Under the pieces are notes generated by a model. That model made no database searches, was not told where the DNA came from, and saw only the letters and a program-made list of their open reading frames with translations. The translations under genes were made by a program, and so were the position numbers. Positions 1 to 6,948 of a stretch of DNA of 15,246 nucleotides are shown here, in pieces. Positions within the stretch are counted from its first letter, which is position 1, and each line of letters opens with the position of its first letter. Origin of the DNA: Candidatus Bathyarchaeota archaeon (GTDB taxonomy: Archaea > Thermoproteota > Bathyarchaeia > Bathyarchaeales > UBA233); assembly GCA_004376975.1 (NCBI GenBank), contig SOJA01000003.1:1-15246 (forward strand), read 5' to 3'.

Positions 1-51
1 ATAGTTCTTCTTGTTGTTACGAGAACAGCCAGGTCTTTCCACTTGTTCAGC

Positions 52-1785
52 TTATGTTTCAACTGCAATTCTGCTAGCTTCCATATACAGGGTTGAGAAT
101 TTCTTCTTTAGATCTCGTAAAGTGTAAACTGTGCAGTGATTTTTGAAGAAAAACTTCATTCGACGGCTCTTTGCACCAATTCCTAACACAGCTATGTTAC
201 GCTTTTCCAGAGAACTTATAGTTTCTGACAACGCACTCTCAATATCAGTGTATCCGAATGGCCACCCGTCAGAAATAACTGTGATCAACCTTAAATTCTC
301 ATTCCTCGCCTTAATAATCTGCCCAGCAATCTCCAAAGCATCTGGCATATACGTAAACCCCTCAAACTTGAGGCCGCCAATGCGAGATTTCACACGGACA
401 TTATACCGCTCCTTAGGATCCTTAATCACCAAAAAACGGTCATTGAAGGCATACATCCCCCAAGAAGACGAATCCAAAAGCAACTGGTTCGCCGCTTCCG
501 CAGCCATCACAAAAAGCTCCAATGCAAAATCCTTAATACACCTCATGCTTCTACTGGCATCAAGCAGAATCATCCACGCATAGCTTTTACTAATGTTCTC
601 ATCCAACATAAAAACGTCCAATCTCGGACTTTTGCTAGCTATAACCTGTATTACCTCTGCTAAATCGAGAACGCCATACATCTTTCTCGGATCTTCATCA
701 ACTGCATCTCTAGCCACAAGCAGACTCTCAATAAGCCTATGCGCTTCACTCTTACACCTAGCTTTCGATCTCAAAAACTCAGTATAGCCCAGCTGCGGGA
801 TTTCAGCACACTTGAGCCTCGTAGGAACTAAAAGATCTTCATATTTCGCAAGCATTTTTTCATTTTTCTCTCTTTCATGTTCCCACGAATTGAAAACCTG
901 AATCGCCTCAGCTTCACTTGTCTTCCTCCACCTTTGCTTTCTCTCCTCAGAAGATGGAAATGTGCCACCTAGGAAATCTAGACATTTCTTGAAGTCAGTT
1001 TCAAGAATAATGTCCGAATCAACGAAGTAAGATCGAGAAAAAATGGAGCATTTACCCAATTCTTCAGTATGCGGAAGAAATGGAGCCTCAGTTATGGGGC
1101 CAGCGTTTTCAATTGCACAGTAGATTTCTTCAGCGACCTTCAGTTTTTCATCTTTCAGGTTTACTTTTTCATCTCCAGATGATAAGCACGCCTTTTCTTT
1201 AAACTGATCGAGGAGCTCAGCGACACGGATGGCTACGTTATGCTCACTTTGTGATTCAACTTTCGTAAAACCAGTGTTCATTCTTACTAGAAGATCAGCC
1301 ATTATTCTGGTCGCTGGATTTATCAATTTGTCTATCGAGTGTAATCTTTTCAAGGCTAGGGTGTTCGCGAATGCCAGATCAAAGAGTTTGTCAACGTGTT
1401 TTGTGGAAACATAAGCGGTAGCTACTGCATCTTCTATTAGAGAACTTGCAAATCTCACTAACCGTGAATCCTTACTCTTTCCCCATTCTTCATAATCCTT
1501 AAAGCTTGAGGAAACAGCGTGTGCACTGAGATGAAACGCACATGCTTTGAAAAGGTGTGCAAGCTGTCTTTTTCCTTGGGCATCAGCAGGAAAGCAATAG
1601 CCCATCAGCCATATTGTTTTTTCTCCATCTTCGTTTTCTCTAAACTTTGGTTCTGGAAGAACGATTACAGATCCTTCCTCATCGCAAAAAAACTGTGGAA
1701 ACACGGTTTTAGAGGATGTTGACAGGTTTATTTTCATTTGATCCTTTTCAAAGAATAATAACCGAGCATATTCCAGAAATCCCAC
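52..1785 (-). CDS. VWA-domain protein, NorD/CoxE-like partner of the AAA+ ATPase
   Basis: This 577-residue protein carries a C-terminal von Willebrand A domain from about residue 400. The metal-ion-dependent adhesion site is intact: DASRS at 409-413, a threonine at 478 in the second loop, and SDG with Asp506. The first 400 residues have no motif I recognise and look mostly helical and charged, as in NorD/CbbO proteins. There is no signal peptide or membrane segment, so it is cytoplasmic. Known relatives pair with a MoxR/NorQ/CbbQ ATPase to load metal into, or remodel, a client enzyme; the ATPase gene lies 25 bases upstream, so the two form an operon. The start is GTG at 1785, chosen because GGTGA (1791-1795) sits 5 bases before it. 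ATG at residue 17 is the alternative. The VWA assignment is firm; the client is unknown. Confidence 0.85.
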   Translation of the reverse strand: MGFLEYARLLFFEKDQMKINLSTSSKTVFPQFFCDEEGSVIVLPEPKFRENEDGEKTIWLMGYCFPADAQGKRQLAHLFKACAFHLSAHAVSSSFKDYEEWGKSKDSRLVRFASSLIEDAVATAYVSTKHVDKLFDLAFANTLALKRLHSIDKLINPATRIMADLLVRMNTGFTKVESQSEHNVAIRVAELLDQFKEKACLSSGDEKVNLKDEKLKVAEEIYCAIENAGPITEAPFLPHTEELGKCSIFSRSYFVDSDIILETDFKKCLDFLGGTFPSSEERKQRWRKTSEAEAIQVFNSWEHEREKNEKMLAKYEDLLVPTRLKCAEIPQLGYTEFLRSKARCKSEAHRLIESLLVARDAVDEDPRKMYGVLDLAEVIQVIASKSPRLDVFMLDENISKSYAWMILLDASRSMRCIKDFALELFVMAAEAANQLLLDSSSWGMYAFNDRFLVIKDPKERYNVRVKSRIGGLKFEGFTYMPDALEIAGQIIKARNENLRLITVISDGWPFGYTDIESALSETISSLEKRNIAVLGIGAKSRRMKFFFKNHCTVYTLRDLKKKFSTLYMEASRIAVET

Positions 1786-1790
1786 TTAGT

Positions 1791-1795
1791 TCACC
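1791..1795 (-). promoter_or_regulatory. Shine-Dalgarno site fixing the GTG start of the VWA gene
   Basis: GGTGA on the minus strand lies 5 bases upstream of GTG at 1785. It favours this start over the later in-frame ATG. An out-of-frame ATG overlaps the site but meets a stop after two more codons. Confidence 0.55.
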
Positions 1796-1810
1796 ATGTG
1801 AAACAAACGT

Positions 1811-2893
1811 TTAAGCTTTGAAAACTGACTTGATCAGTCTTCGCACATCTGCTTGCACTTCAATGCTGTCACTGGTTAAGGCAACTATGGTTTCTTCAGC
1901 CGCCAATATAGGGTCAGCACCATCCACAACTAAAACTGCCCAATGGCTTAAATCACCCACTGAAGGCCCATACGGAAGATCGCCTGCTTGATATTGCCTA
2001 CGCATTTCAGCTCCAACCTGGGTAATTTTATAAGCTGTATCCCTGTCAACTTTCGATCTCTTTATCAAAAGCTCAATCTCTCTTTCGGAAATCTTTTCCC
2101 CTATGCTCTCATAATCAAAGTTTATCCAAACACTCATTCTTCTTCTAAACGCTGCGTTTAGAGGCTTAGTCCCAGCAAACTCTGCAGAAAACGGATTCAT
2201 GGCAATGATGACATAAGCATAACGATGCCTGGGAATTAGCTCGTTGTCTTTTTCAGTTAAAACCAAATGACCACGAGTATCCAAAACAGGATTCAACCTT
2301 GTCGCAACATCTTGCTTCATCATATTAGCCTCATCCAGATAAAGCAAACCTCCGTACTTCAGCCAAGATGTTACTTGACCGTCAATCCAATTCTCTTTTC
2401 CAAGACCAATAAACCGTCCGATCAAATCATATGAAGAAGTCTGCAAGCCACAGTTAACTTCCCAAACAGGCAAGCCAGTAAGCTCAGCCACCAAATAGGT
2501 GATGTGTGTTTTACCAGTTCCAGAAGGCCCAATCAAGGCACACTGTTTAAAATAGTACAAGGCTCGAATCATCCGCTCTACGTATCGTTGACCGCTATCC
2601 ACATACTCCGGAGTCCCCATAGGAATCAGCTCTTCCACGGACTCTGGGAATGTATAACCTGAATGAAGATCATACTTTGTAATATCATACTTATCATACT
2701 GGGGAGATCTCGACATCTTCCGCCTTTTGATAATGTCCAAGGTAATCCTGAAATTGTCTTCCCTCAACGACACCGACTGCGTCTTTGTAGCATGTTTACT
2801 AGTTTCTCTTATTGAATCAGTGCCGAATCCAATTCCGCCTGCTTTCCGTTTCTGTTTCATAGTCTTTCTCATTAAGCGTATACTTTGCCGCAT
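1811..2893 (-). CDS. MoxR/NorQ/CbbQ-type AAA+ ATPase
   Basis: This is a 360-residue AAA+ ATPase of the AAA_5 (MoxR/NorQ/CobS) kind. Visible motifs are Walker A GPSGTGKT at 122-129, Walker B LLYLDEAN at 183-190, sensor 1 within AMNP (Asn233), and an arginine-finger region AFRRR ending near 252. Family members are cytoplasmic hexamers that use ATP, with a VWA partner, to insert metals or remodel enzymes. The VWA gene follows 25 bases downstream in the same operon. The N-terminus is uncertain. The first 59 residues are basic, low in complexity and not part of the usual AAA_5 fold, and no Shine-Dalgarno site precedes ATG 2893. An internal ATG at 2716 (residue 60), preceded by AAAAGGCGGAAG, would give about 301 residues, closer to the family norm. 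The family call is secure; the start is not. Confidence 0.88.
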   Translation of the reverse strand: MRQSIRLMRKTMKQKRKAGGIGFGTDSIRETSKHATKTQSVSLREDNFRITLDIIKRRKMSRSPQYDKYDITKYDLHSGYTFPESVEELIPMGTPEYVDSGQRYVERMIRALYYFKQCALIGPSGTGKTHITYLVAELTGLPVWEVNCGLQTSSYDLIGRFIGLGKENWIDGQVTSWLKYGGLLYLDEANMMKQDVATRLNPVLDTRGHLVLTEKDNELIPRHRYAYVIIAMNPFSAEFAGTKPLNAAFRRRMSVWINFDYESIGEKISEREIELLIKRSKVDRDTAYKITQVGAEMRRQYQAGDLPYGPSVGDLSHWAVLVVDGADPILAAEETIVALTSDSIEVQADVRRLIKSVFKA

Positions 2894-2901
2894 GATAAAA
2901 G

Positions 2902-2929
2902 TATTATGTCTTACGACACATTATTATGT
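2902..2929. repeat. 20-bp-spaced direct repeat of TATTATGT, possible operator
   Basis: TATTATGT occurs at 2902-2909 and again at 2922-2929, exactly 20 bases or two helical turns apart. Between them a short TGTC-TTAC-GACA inverted core is visible (2907-2918). The site lies just upstream of the AAA+ ATPase start in the 123-base gap between divergent genes, a natural place for a regulator. The region is AT-rich, so chance is a serious alternative. Confidence 0.25.
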
Positions 2930-3016
2930 TCACATATTGTATGTAAACTCCCTACACAGACTAACGCTTATTATCACTACAAAAACGAATATGACTAAGG
3001 TTAGAAGTGAATTTAG

Positions 3017-3535
3017 ATGACTGAAGAATCTGCCTCACCCACAACTGAAGAGGTAACACCTAAAATAATTGTAGACGCAACACCGCCAAAAGAAAGCATA
3101 AAAACAAGCGAAGAAGCTGCGGAATTTTTGAAAGACATCCAAGAAAAAGCCGGACAAATATCAGAAAGCGAAATGGAAGAAGACAATCTCGTCAACGAAT
3201 TTTTCAATTCATTACTGAAAATTTTAAAGCCGTTCAGCAAAACAATCGAAATACCCGTCTCTTCGCTTCCCGAAAACTACAATGAACGAATAATCAAAGC
3301 CCACTTGTACCTAACAGGACAGCTAATCCTAGTTTCTAGAAACGAAAAAGTGGAAATAATCAACCTCAAAAACAAGGAAAACCACAAAATCCTTGTAGAA
3401 ATCACGGGTGAAATCATGGCGAAGCTAAAAACAATTATCGACTCGTACAAATCACAAACCGAAAAAAGAGTCAAATTTCTGATGCCGATAACAAAAGAAC
3501 TGCAAAAAGTCGCTCAAGTCTTCTCAGAAGAATAA
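3017..3535 (+). CDS. Hypothetical protein, 172 residues, acidic disordered N-terminus
   Basis: I do not recognise this protein. Residues 1-35 are rich in Thr, Glu, Pro and Ser and are probably disordered. The remainder, about 36-172, has alternating helical and strand-like stretches: a helix near 56-75, strands around 100-128 and a long amphipathic helix near 130-170. There is no cysteine, signal peptide or membrane segment, so it should be a soluble cytoplasmic protein. AGTGA (3006-3010) lies 6 bases before the ATG and is a reasonable ribosome site. It is transcribed divergently from the AAA+/VWA operon, with a 123-base shared upstream region, which makes co-regulation possible. The reading frame is clean, with no comparable antisense candidate, so it is very likely a real gene. 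Confidence 0.75.
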   Translation: MTEESASPTTEEVTPKIIVDATPPKESIKTSEEAAEFLKDIQEKAGQISESEMEEDNLVNEFFNSLLKILKPFSKTIEIPVSSLPENYNERIIKAHLYLTGQLILVSRNEKVEIINLKNKENHKILVEITGEIMAKLKTIIDSYKSQTEKRVKFLMPITKELQKVAQVFSEE

Positions 3536-3578
3536 TCACAAGACCAAGTTTTAGCTTAATATACTGCTCTGTGGCAGA

Positions 3579-3848
3579 CTATAACAGGAGATCAACTAGA
3601 ACCTTATGCAGCTCTTCCTTATCCCTTAGACTCCGAAAAATAGCCTTACCAGTCCCGTAAAGACGAAAAGAAACACTTCCAAAAGTTAATTCAAAGACTA
3701 TTTGAGAAAACGATTTTTCTACCTTCGCCCTCTCCAGAATTTTCGCGATCACCTTGTTTTTTACCTCATACTTGAAAACCACGATGAAGTGTTTTTCTTC
3801 GCCGCATGTTTCTTCAATTCTAGCCACATAATCTTCAACCATGCTCAT
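3579..3848 (-). CDS. Small protein coupled to SufS, predicted single TBP-repeat-like fold
   Basis: This 89-residue protein is the last gene of the Fe-S operon. Its ATG overlaps the sufS stop by one base (TAATG), which suggests translational coupling; a second ATG two codons later is equally possible. The predicted order is strand (20-29), helix (31-45), strand (48-56), strands (58-74 with Gly-Thr-Gly-Lys at 65-68) and helix (77-89). That order, with an aliphatic strand followed by a GxGK turn and a C-terminal helix, resembles one half-repeat of TATA-binding protein. This is a fold guess from pattern only. It has one cysteine (Cys15) and no CxxC motif, so it is not an obvious cluster carrier. 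The function is unknown, but its position points to Fe-S assembly, perhaps as a desulfurase accessory. Confidence 0.7.
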   Translation of the reverse strand: MSMVEDYVARIEETCGEEKHFIVVFKYEVKNKVIAKILERAKVEKSFSQIVFELTFGSVSFRLYGTGKAIFRSLRDKEELHKVLVDLLL

Positions 3849-5083
3849 TAAAACTGTTCAATCTCCTTCAAAAATTCAACTAATCGATCAATTTCTTCAC
3901 GCGTATTATAGATGTAAAAACTCGCTCTATCAGAAGATTTCAATTTGAACTTTTCATGTAGCGGTTGAGCACAGTGGAAGCCGCTTCTAATCATAACTCC
4001 ATAACTGTCAAGGAATAAGGCTACATCATGTGGGCTTAACCCCTCAACAGTGAAAGGAATTATTCCACATGTTAAGGATGCATCTTTTGGACCATAAATT
4101 TTGACCTTTTCACATTCTTGCATACGACGTATTGCGTATTTCGTTAAAACTTCTTCGTGTTCCCTAACATTTTCCATACCAACATCCTTCAAGTATTTCA
4201 TAGCTGCCATCAGACCTACACCGCCACAGATATTCGGGGTACCGCCTTCGAACTTCCAAGGCAAATCATTTAAAGAAAAAGAACAACGCCTCGTCGCCGT
4301 GTCAAACGTGACATCCGCTATCATTGAACCTCCACCGTGGAACGGTTCCATTTCATCAAGAATCTCACGTTTACCGTAAAGGACACCTATGCCCGTTGGA
4401 CCTAGCATCTTATGTCCAGAAAAAGCTAGGAAATCCACATCCAAACCTTTAACATCTACAGCAAAATGGGGAACAGATTGTGCTCCATCCACAAGCACCA
4501 AAGAGTCATGTTCATGCGCAGTCTTTGCGACTCTTTTCACATCATTTATAACTCCGGTAACATTTGAAACATGAGTCAAACATACAATTTTGGTTCTATC
4601 AGAGATCAGTTCTTCAAAAGACTCATAGTTTAAGGTTCCATCATCATTCACTTCCACATATTTGACTTGAAACCCTTTTATTTTGGAGATAATTTCCCAA
4701 GGAACCATGTTGCTGTGGTGCTCCATCAACGTAACTAGAACCTCATCTTCCCGTTCTAGATTATGAAGACCCCAAGCATAAGCAACAAGATTTATCGCTT
4801 CTGTAGTGCCTCTCACAAAAATTATTTCTTCAGCACCGTCTGCGTTAATGAATTTGGCAGCATCCTTATGCGCATCTTCATAAAGCTCAGATGCCTCTTG
4901 AGAAATTGTATAAACAGCCCTATTAATGTTCGCATTACAGCTTTCGTAAAACTGTTTAATGACTGCAATCACTTGTCTCGGTTTTTGAGATGTAGCTGCA
5001 CTGTCAAGGTAGATTAAGGGATAATCGTTTATTTTCCGTTTTAAAATTGGAAAATCTTCCCTAATTTTGTGAGGATTTAACAT
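3848..5083 (-). CDS. sufS: SufS-type cysteine desulfurase
   Basis: This 411-residue PLP enzyme removes sulfur from cysteine as a persulfide for Fe-S cluster assembly. All class II (SufS/CsdA) hallmarks are present: DSAATSQKP near 27-35, the PLP-stacking His122 in EHHSN, Asp199 and Gln202 in VDGAQS, the Schiff-base Lys225 in SGHK, and the catalytic Cys371 in SGFHCAQPLH. A C-terminal Arg386 occupies the usual substrate-carboxylate position. The start is ATG 5083, which overlaps the iscU stop (TGATG) and gives the standard N-terminus MLNPHKIREDFPIL. A longer reading from 5185 would add 34 glycine- and lysine-rich residues encoded inside iscU and is rejected. Unusually, it sits beside a second, divergent desulfurase and an IscU rather than SufB/C/D. 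Confidence 0.95.
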   Translation of the reverse strand: MLNPHKIREDFPILKRKINDYPLIYLDSAATSQKPRQVIAVIKQFYESCNANINRAVYTISQEASELYEDAHKDAAKFINADGAEEIIFVRGTTEAINLVAYAWGLHNLEREDEVLVTLMEHHSNMVPWEIISKIKGFQVKYVEVNDDGTLNYESFEELISDRTKIVCLTHVSNVTGVINDVKRVAKTAHEHDSLVLVDGAQSVPHFAVDVKGLDVDFLAFSGHKMLGPTGIGVLYGKREILDEMEPFHGGGSMIADVTFDTATRRCSFSLNDLPWKFEGGTPNICGGVGLMAAMKYLKDVGMENVREHEEVLTKYAIRRMQECEKVKIYGPKDASLTCGIIPFTVEGLSPHDVALFLDSYGVMIRSGFHCAQPLHEKFKLKSSDRASFYIYNTREEIDRLVEFLKEIEQF

Positions 5084-5583
5084 CACTTTTTTTCCTCTGC
5101 CTTCATTCTTTTTGAAATTATTTCCGCTAATTCTTCCTCTTCCAGAGCCTGTTTTTCCTCGAAAGCCAGCTCCTTCGGCAACCAATTAGGAGAAGCCCCC
5201 TTGTTCTTGAGGTATATTCTTATTGCTCTCTTCAATGCTCCAACAGCCAACATGCCGCAGTGGAACTTCACTTTAGGAACCCCGCCAACAGCTTCAATAA
5301 CGCTTTTCCACGAGATTTTCCACGCATCCTCAATCTTCAGTCCTTTGACCATTTCAGTCACTATACTTGAAGTTGCTATGTTTGCGGCACACCCATAGCT
5401 TTCAAAAGATGCTTTCGCTATTACGTCTTCATCGTCAATTTTCAAGTAGAAAGCTATCATGTCTCCACACAGCGGGTTTCCCGCCACAGCCGTAACTGTT
5501 GCATCTTCCATCTTTCCAAGATTTTTCGGATTCCTGAACAAATCAAGTATTTTCTGGTTATATGGAAGAGGTGCCCTAGACAT
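5083..5583 (-). CDS. iscU: IscU-type Fe-S cluster scaffold
   Basis: This is a 166-residue scaffold protein on which Fe-S clusters are built. The three ligand cysteines and their helpers are visible: Cys39 and Asp41 in GNPLCGD, Cys65 in YGCAAN, and His108-Cys109 in KFHCGM. These match Cys37, Asp39, Cys63, His105 and Cys106 of E. coli IscU. The LPPVK chaperone-binding motif is altered to a VGGVPKVK-like sequence, so HscA-type recognition is doubtful. A charged helical C-terminal tail, residues 130-166, makes it longer than the bacterial protein of about 128 residues. The start lies 2 bases after the iscS-like stop and has an excellent Shine-Dalgarno site; its own stop overlaps the sufS start. 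It would accept sulfur from one or both neighbouring desulfurases. Confidence 0.95.
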   Translation of the reverse strand: MSRAPLPYNQKILDLFRNPKNLGKMEDATVTAVAGNPLCGDMIAFYLKIDDEDVIAKASFESYGCAANIATSSIVTEMVKGLKIEDAWKISWKSVIEAVGGVPKVKFHCGMLAVGALKRAIRIYLKNKGASPNWLPKELAFEEKQALEEEELAEIISKRMKAEEKK

Positions 5584-5585
5584 TA

Positions 5586-6809
5586 CTACTTCACCTTCAT
5601 AGAGCCAACAATCTTTCTTATCCTTTCTACAGCCTTTTGGATAACCTCTAAAACGTAGTCTATATCTTCTTCGGTGTGATACCGTGTAACCTTCATCAGG
5701 ATGCTCCCGTGGGCTTCGACGAATTTTCTGCCAATAGCAATAAGAACGTGACTTGGCTGAAGAAGCCGCCTACTACATGCACTACCGCTTGAAACATAGA
5801 CGCCCTTCAGGCTCAATTCAATTGTTAATGCTTCGCCCTCGCATCTTAGAAAGCTTATGTTCACGTTGTCAGGAGATCTTTTATTTCCTTCAGGTCCATT
5901 AAGCCTAACGTCTAACATATTTCCGATTATTCCATTAACCAGCTTGTCTCTGAGCCTCCGCATATAATTCACGTTGTCTTCAAAATTATGGAATGCGAGT
6001 TCGGATGCCTTTTGAAAACCAACAATCAAAGGTGTGTTTTCAACCCCTGGCCAAAGCTTCTGCGTCCCATATTGACCTTCCAGAATTTTTTCTAGGGTAA
6101 CACCCTGCTTAACGTATAATGCACCTATTCCTCTTGGCCCCAGAATTTTGTAGCTGCTTATGGTTGCCAAATCCACATCTAAATTCTGTACATTAAATGG
6201 AATTTTTCCATAAGCATCTGAACAATCAGTATGAAACACCGCGTCAGGGTTCTTATCCTTCACTATTTCCAATGCTTCTTTAATCGGTTCAATTGTTCCG
6301 ATTTCATGGTTCACAGCCGATAAACTCACAAGGATCGTTTCTTTGTCTACAGCTTCCCTTAGTTTTTCAAGGTTAATGAAGCCTTCACTGTTAACTGGGA
6401 TTTTTGCCACGGTAAATCCGTGTTTTTGGAGTAGATCAACAACATGTAAAACGCTTAAAGGTTCAATTTCAGAAATCACAATTTTCTTACCTTTATCCTT
6501 CATTGAAAAAACTGTTCCAGTGAGAGCTAAGTTGTTAGCTTCTGTTTCTCCAGGAGTGAAATTGACATCTTCAAGTGCTTTACATCCTAAGAATGCCGCT
6601 ATTTTCTGCGAGGATTCCATTATTGTTTCGAAGGCTTCCCATCCTGGTTTATGTGTCAGTGTTGGATTACCATATGCACGTTGATTGAAATACGGCAGCA
6701 TAGCGTCAACAACTTCCTTCGGAACCACGCTTGAGTTTTCAGTGTCTAGGTAAACCTCGCGTTTCAGATTTTCATGTGCCCTAAGCAACTCCCTTATATT
6801 CTTGATCAT
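5586..6809 (-). CDS. Divergent NifS/IscS-like PLP protein with altered active site
   Basis: This 407-residue class I (NifS/IscS) family protein is the first gene of the Fe-S operon. It retains the Schiff-base lysine (Lys221 in SSYK), the phosphate-site Thr89, Asn167, Asp195, and the loop cysteine Cys345 in SSGSACSRR. Aligned by eye to E. coli IscS, the ring-stacking His104 is Pro117, Gln183 is Asp198, His205 before the lysine is Tyr220, and the RSGT segment reads WPGV (253-256). The usual AATTP near the N-terminus is NSSVVP. These changes would be expected to weaken or alter desulfurase chemistry, while the cysteine could still relay persulfide sulfur to IscU. The start is ATG 6809, with AAGGA 11 bases upstream. 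The family is certain; activity is uncertain. Some archaeal IscS proteins are known to lack standard active-site residues. Confidence 0.88.
   Translation of the reverse strand: MIKNIRELLRAHENLKREVYLDTENSSVVPKEVVDAMLPYFNQRAYGNPTLTHKPGWEAFETIMESSQKIAAFLGCKALEDVNFTPGETEANNLALTGTVFSMKDKGKKIVISEIEPLSVLHVVDLLQKHGFTVAKIPVNSEGFINLEKLREAVDKETILVSLSAVNHEIGTIEPIKEALEIVKDKNPDAVFHTDCSDAYGKIPFNVQNLDVDLATISSYKILGPRGIGALYVKQGVTLEKILEGQYGTQKLWPGVENTPLIVGFQKASELAFHNFEDNVNYMRRLRDKLVNGIIGNMLDVRLNGPEGNKRSPDNVNISFLRCEGEALTIELSLKGVYVSSGSACSRRLLQPSHVLIAIGRKFVEAHGSILMKVTRYHTEEDIDYVLEVIQKAVERIRKIVGSMKVK
5591..5597 (-). promoter_or_regulatory. Strong Shine-Dalgarno site for iscU inside the iscS-like 3' end
   Basis: AAGGTGA on the minus strand ends 7 bases before the iscU ATG at 5583. 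It is encoded within the last codons of the upstream gene, so the two genes are probably translated in a coupled way. Confidence 0.6.
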
Positions 6810-6844
6810 TCCAATTCAAATCCTTCAAAGCTCTTAGTATAACA

Positions 6845-6853
6845 TCTTATAGA
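6845..6853 (-). promoter_or_regulatory. Candidate TATA box for the Fe-S operon
   Basis: TCTATAAGA on the minus strand lies about 36 bases upstream of ATG 6809. A start about 25 bases downstream would leave a leader of roughly 10-15 bases containing the AAGGA site. No clear purine-rich BRE precedes it, so this is only a candidate. Confidence 0.4.
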
Positions 6854-6895
6854 AAAACGTAACTCAAGGGAAACTTTCGTGTTTCGCTCGTAACA

Positions 6896-6903
6896 TTTTA
6901 AAT
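6896..6903 (+). promoter_or_regulatory. Candidate TATA box for hel308
   Basis: TTTTAAAT lies 45 bases upstream of the hel308 GTG. Spacing would place the transcript start near 6922 with a leader of about 27 bases. The match is to a generic archaeal TATA element only. Confidence 0.35.
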
Positions 6904-6948
6904 TGTCAGCAGGATAGTTTTATTGTACAGAAAGAAAGGCGCATTTCA

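Noticed and set aside
1..51. Left edge beyond the VWA stop codon
   Set aside because: The 51 bases hold no start, motif or repeat that I can support.
52..2893. Reading the AAA+/VWA pair as magnesium or cobalt chelatase subunits
   Set aside because: There is no large chelatase subunit or porphyrin/cobalamin gene nearby, and the motifs suit the broader NorQ/NorD or CoxD/CoxE group equally well.
2727..3020. Plus-strand 97-residue hydrophobic reading frame across the divergent gap
   Set aside because: It is antisense to the ATPase 5' end, has no ribosome site or recognisable motif, and overlaps the start of the 172-residue gene.
5084..5185. A longer SufS start adding 34 Gly/Lys-rich residues
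   Set aside because: The extension lies wholly inside iscU in another frame, is low in complexity, and ATG 5083 gives the standard SufS N-terminus with stop-start overlap.
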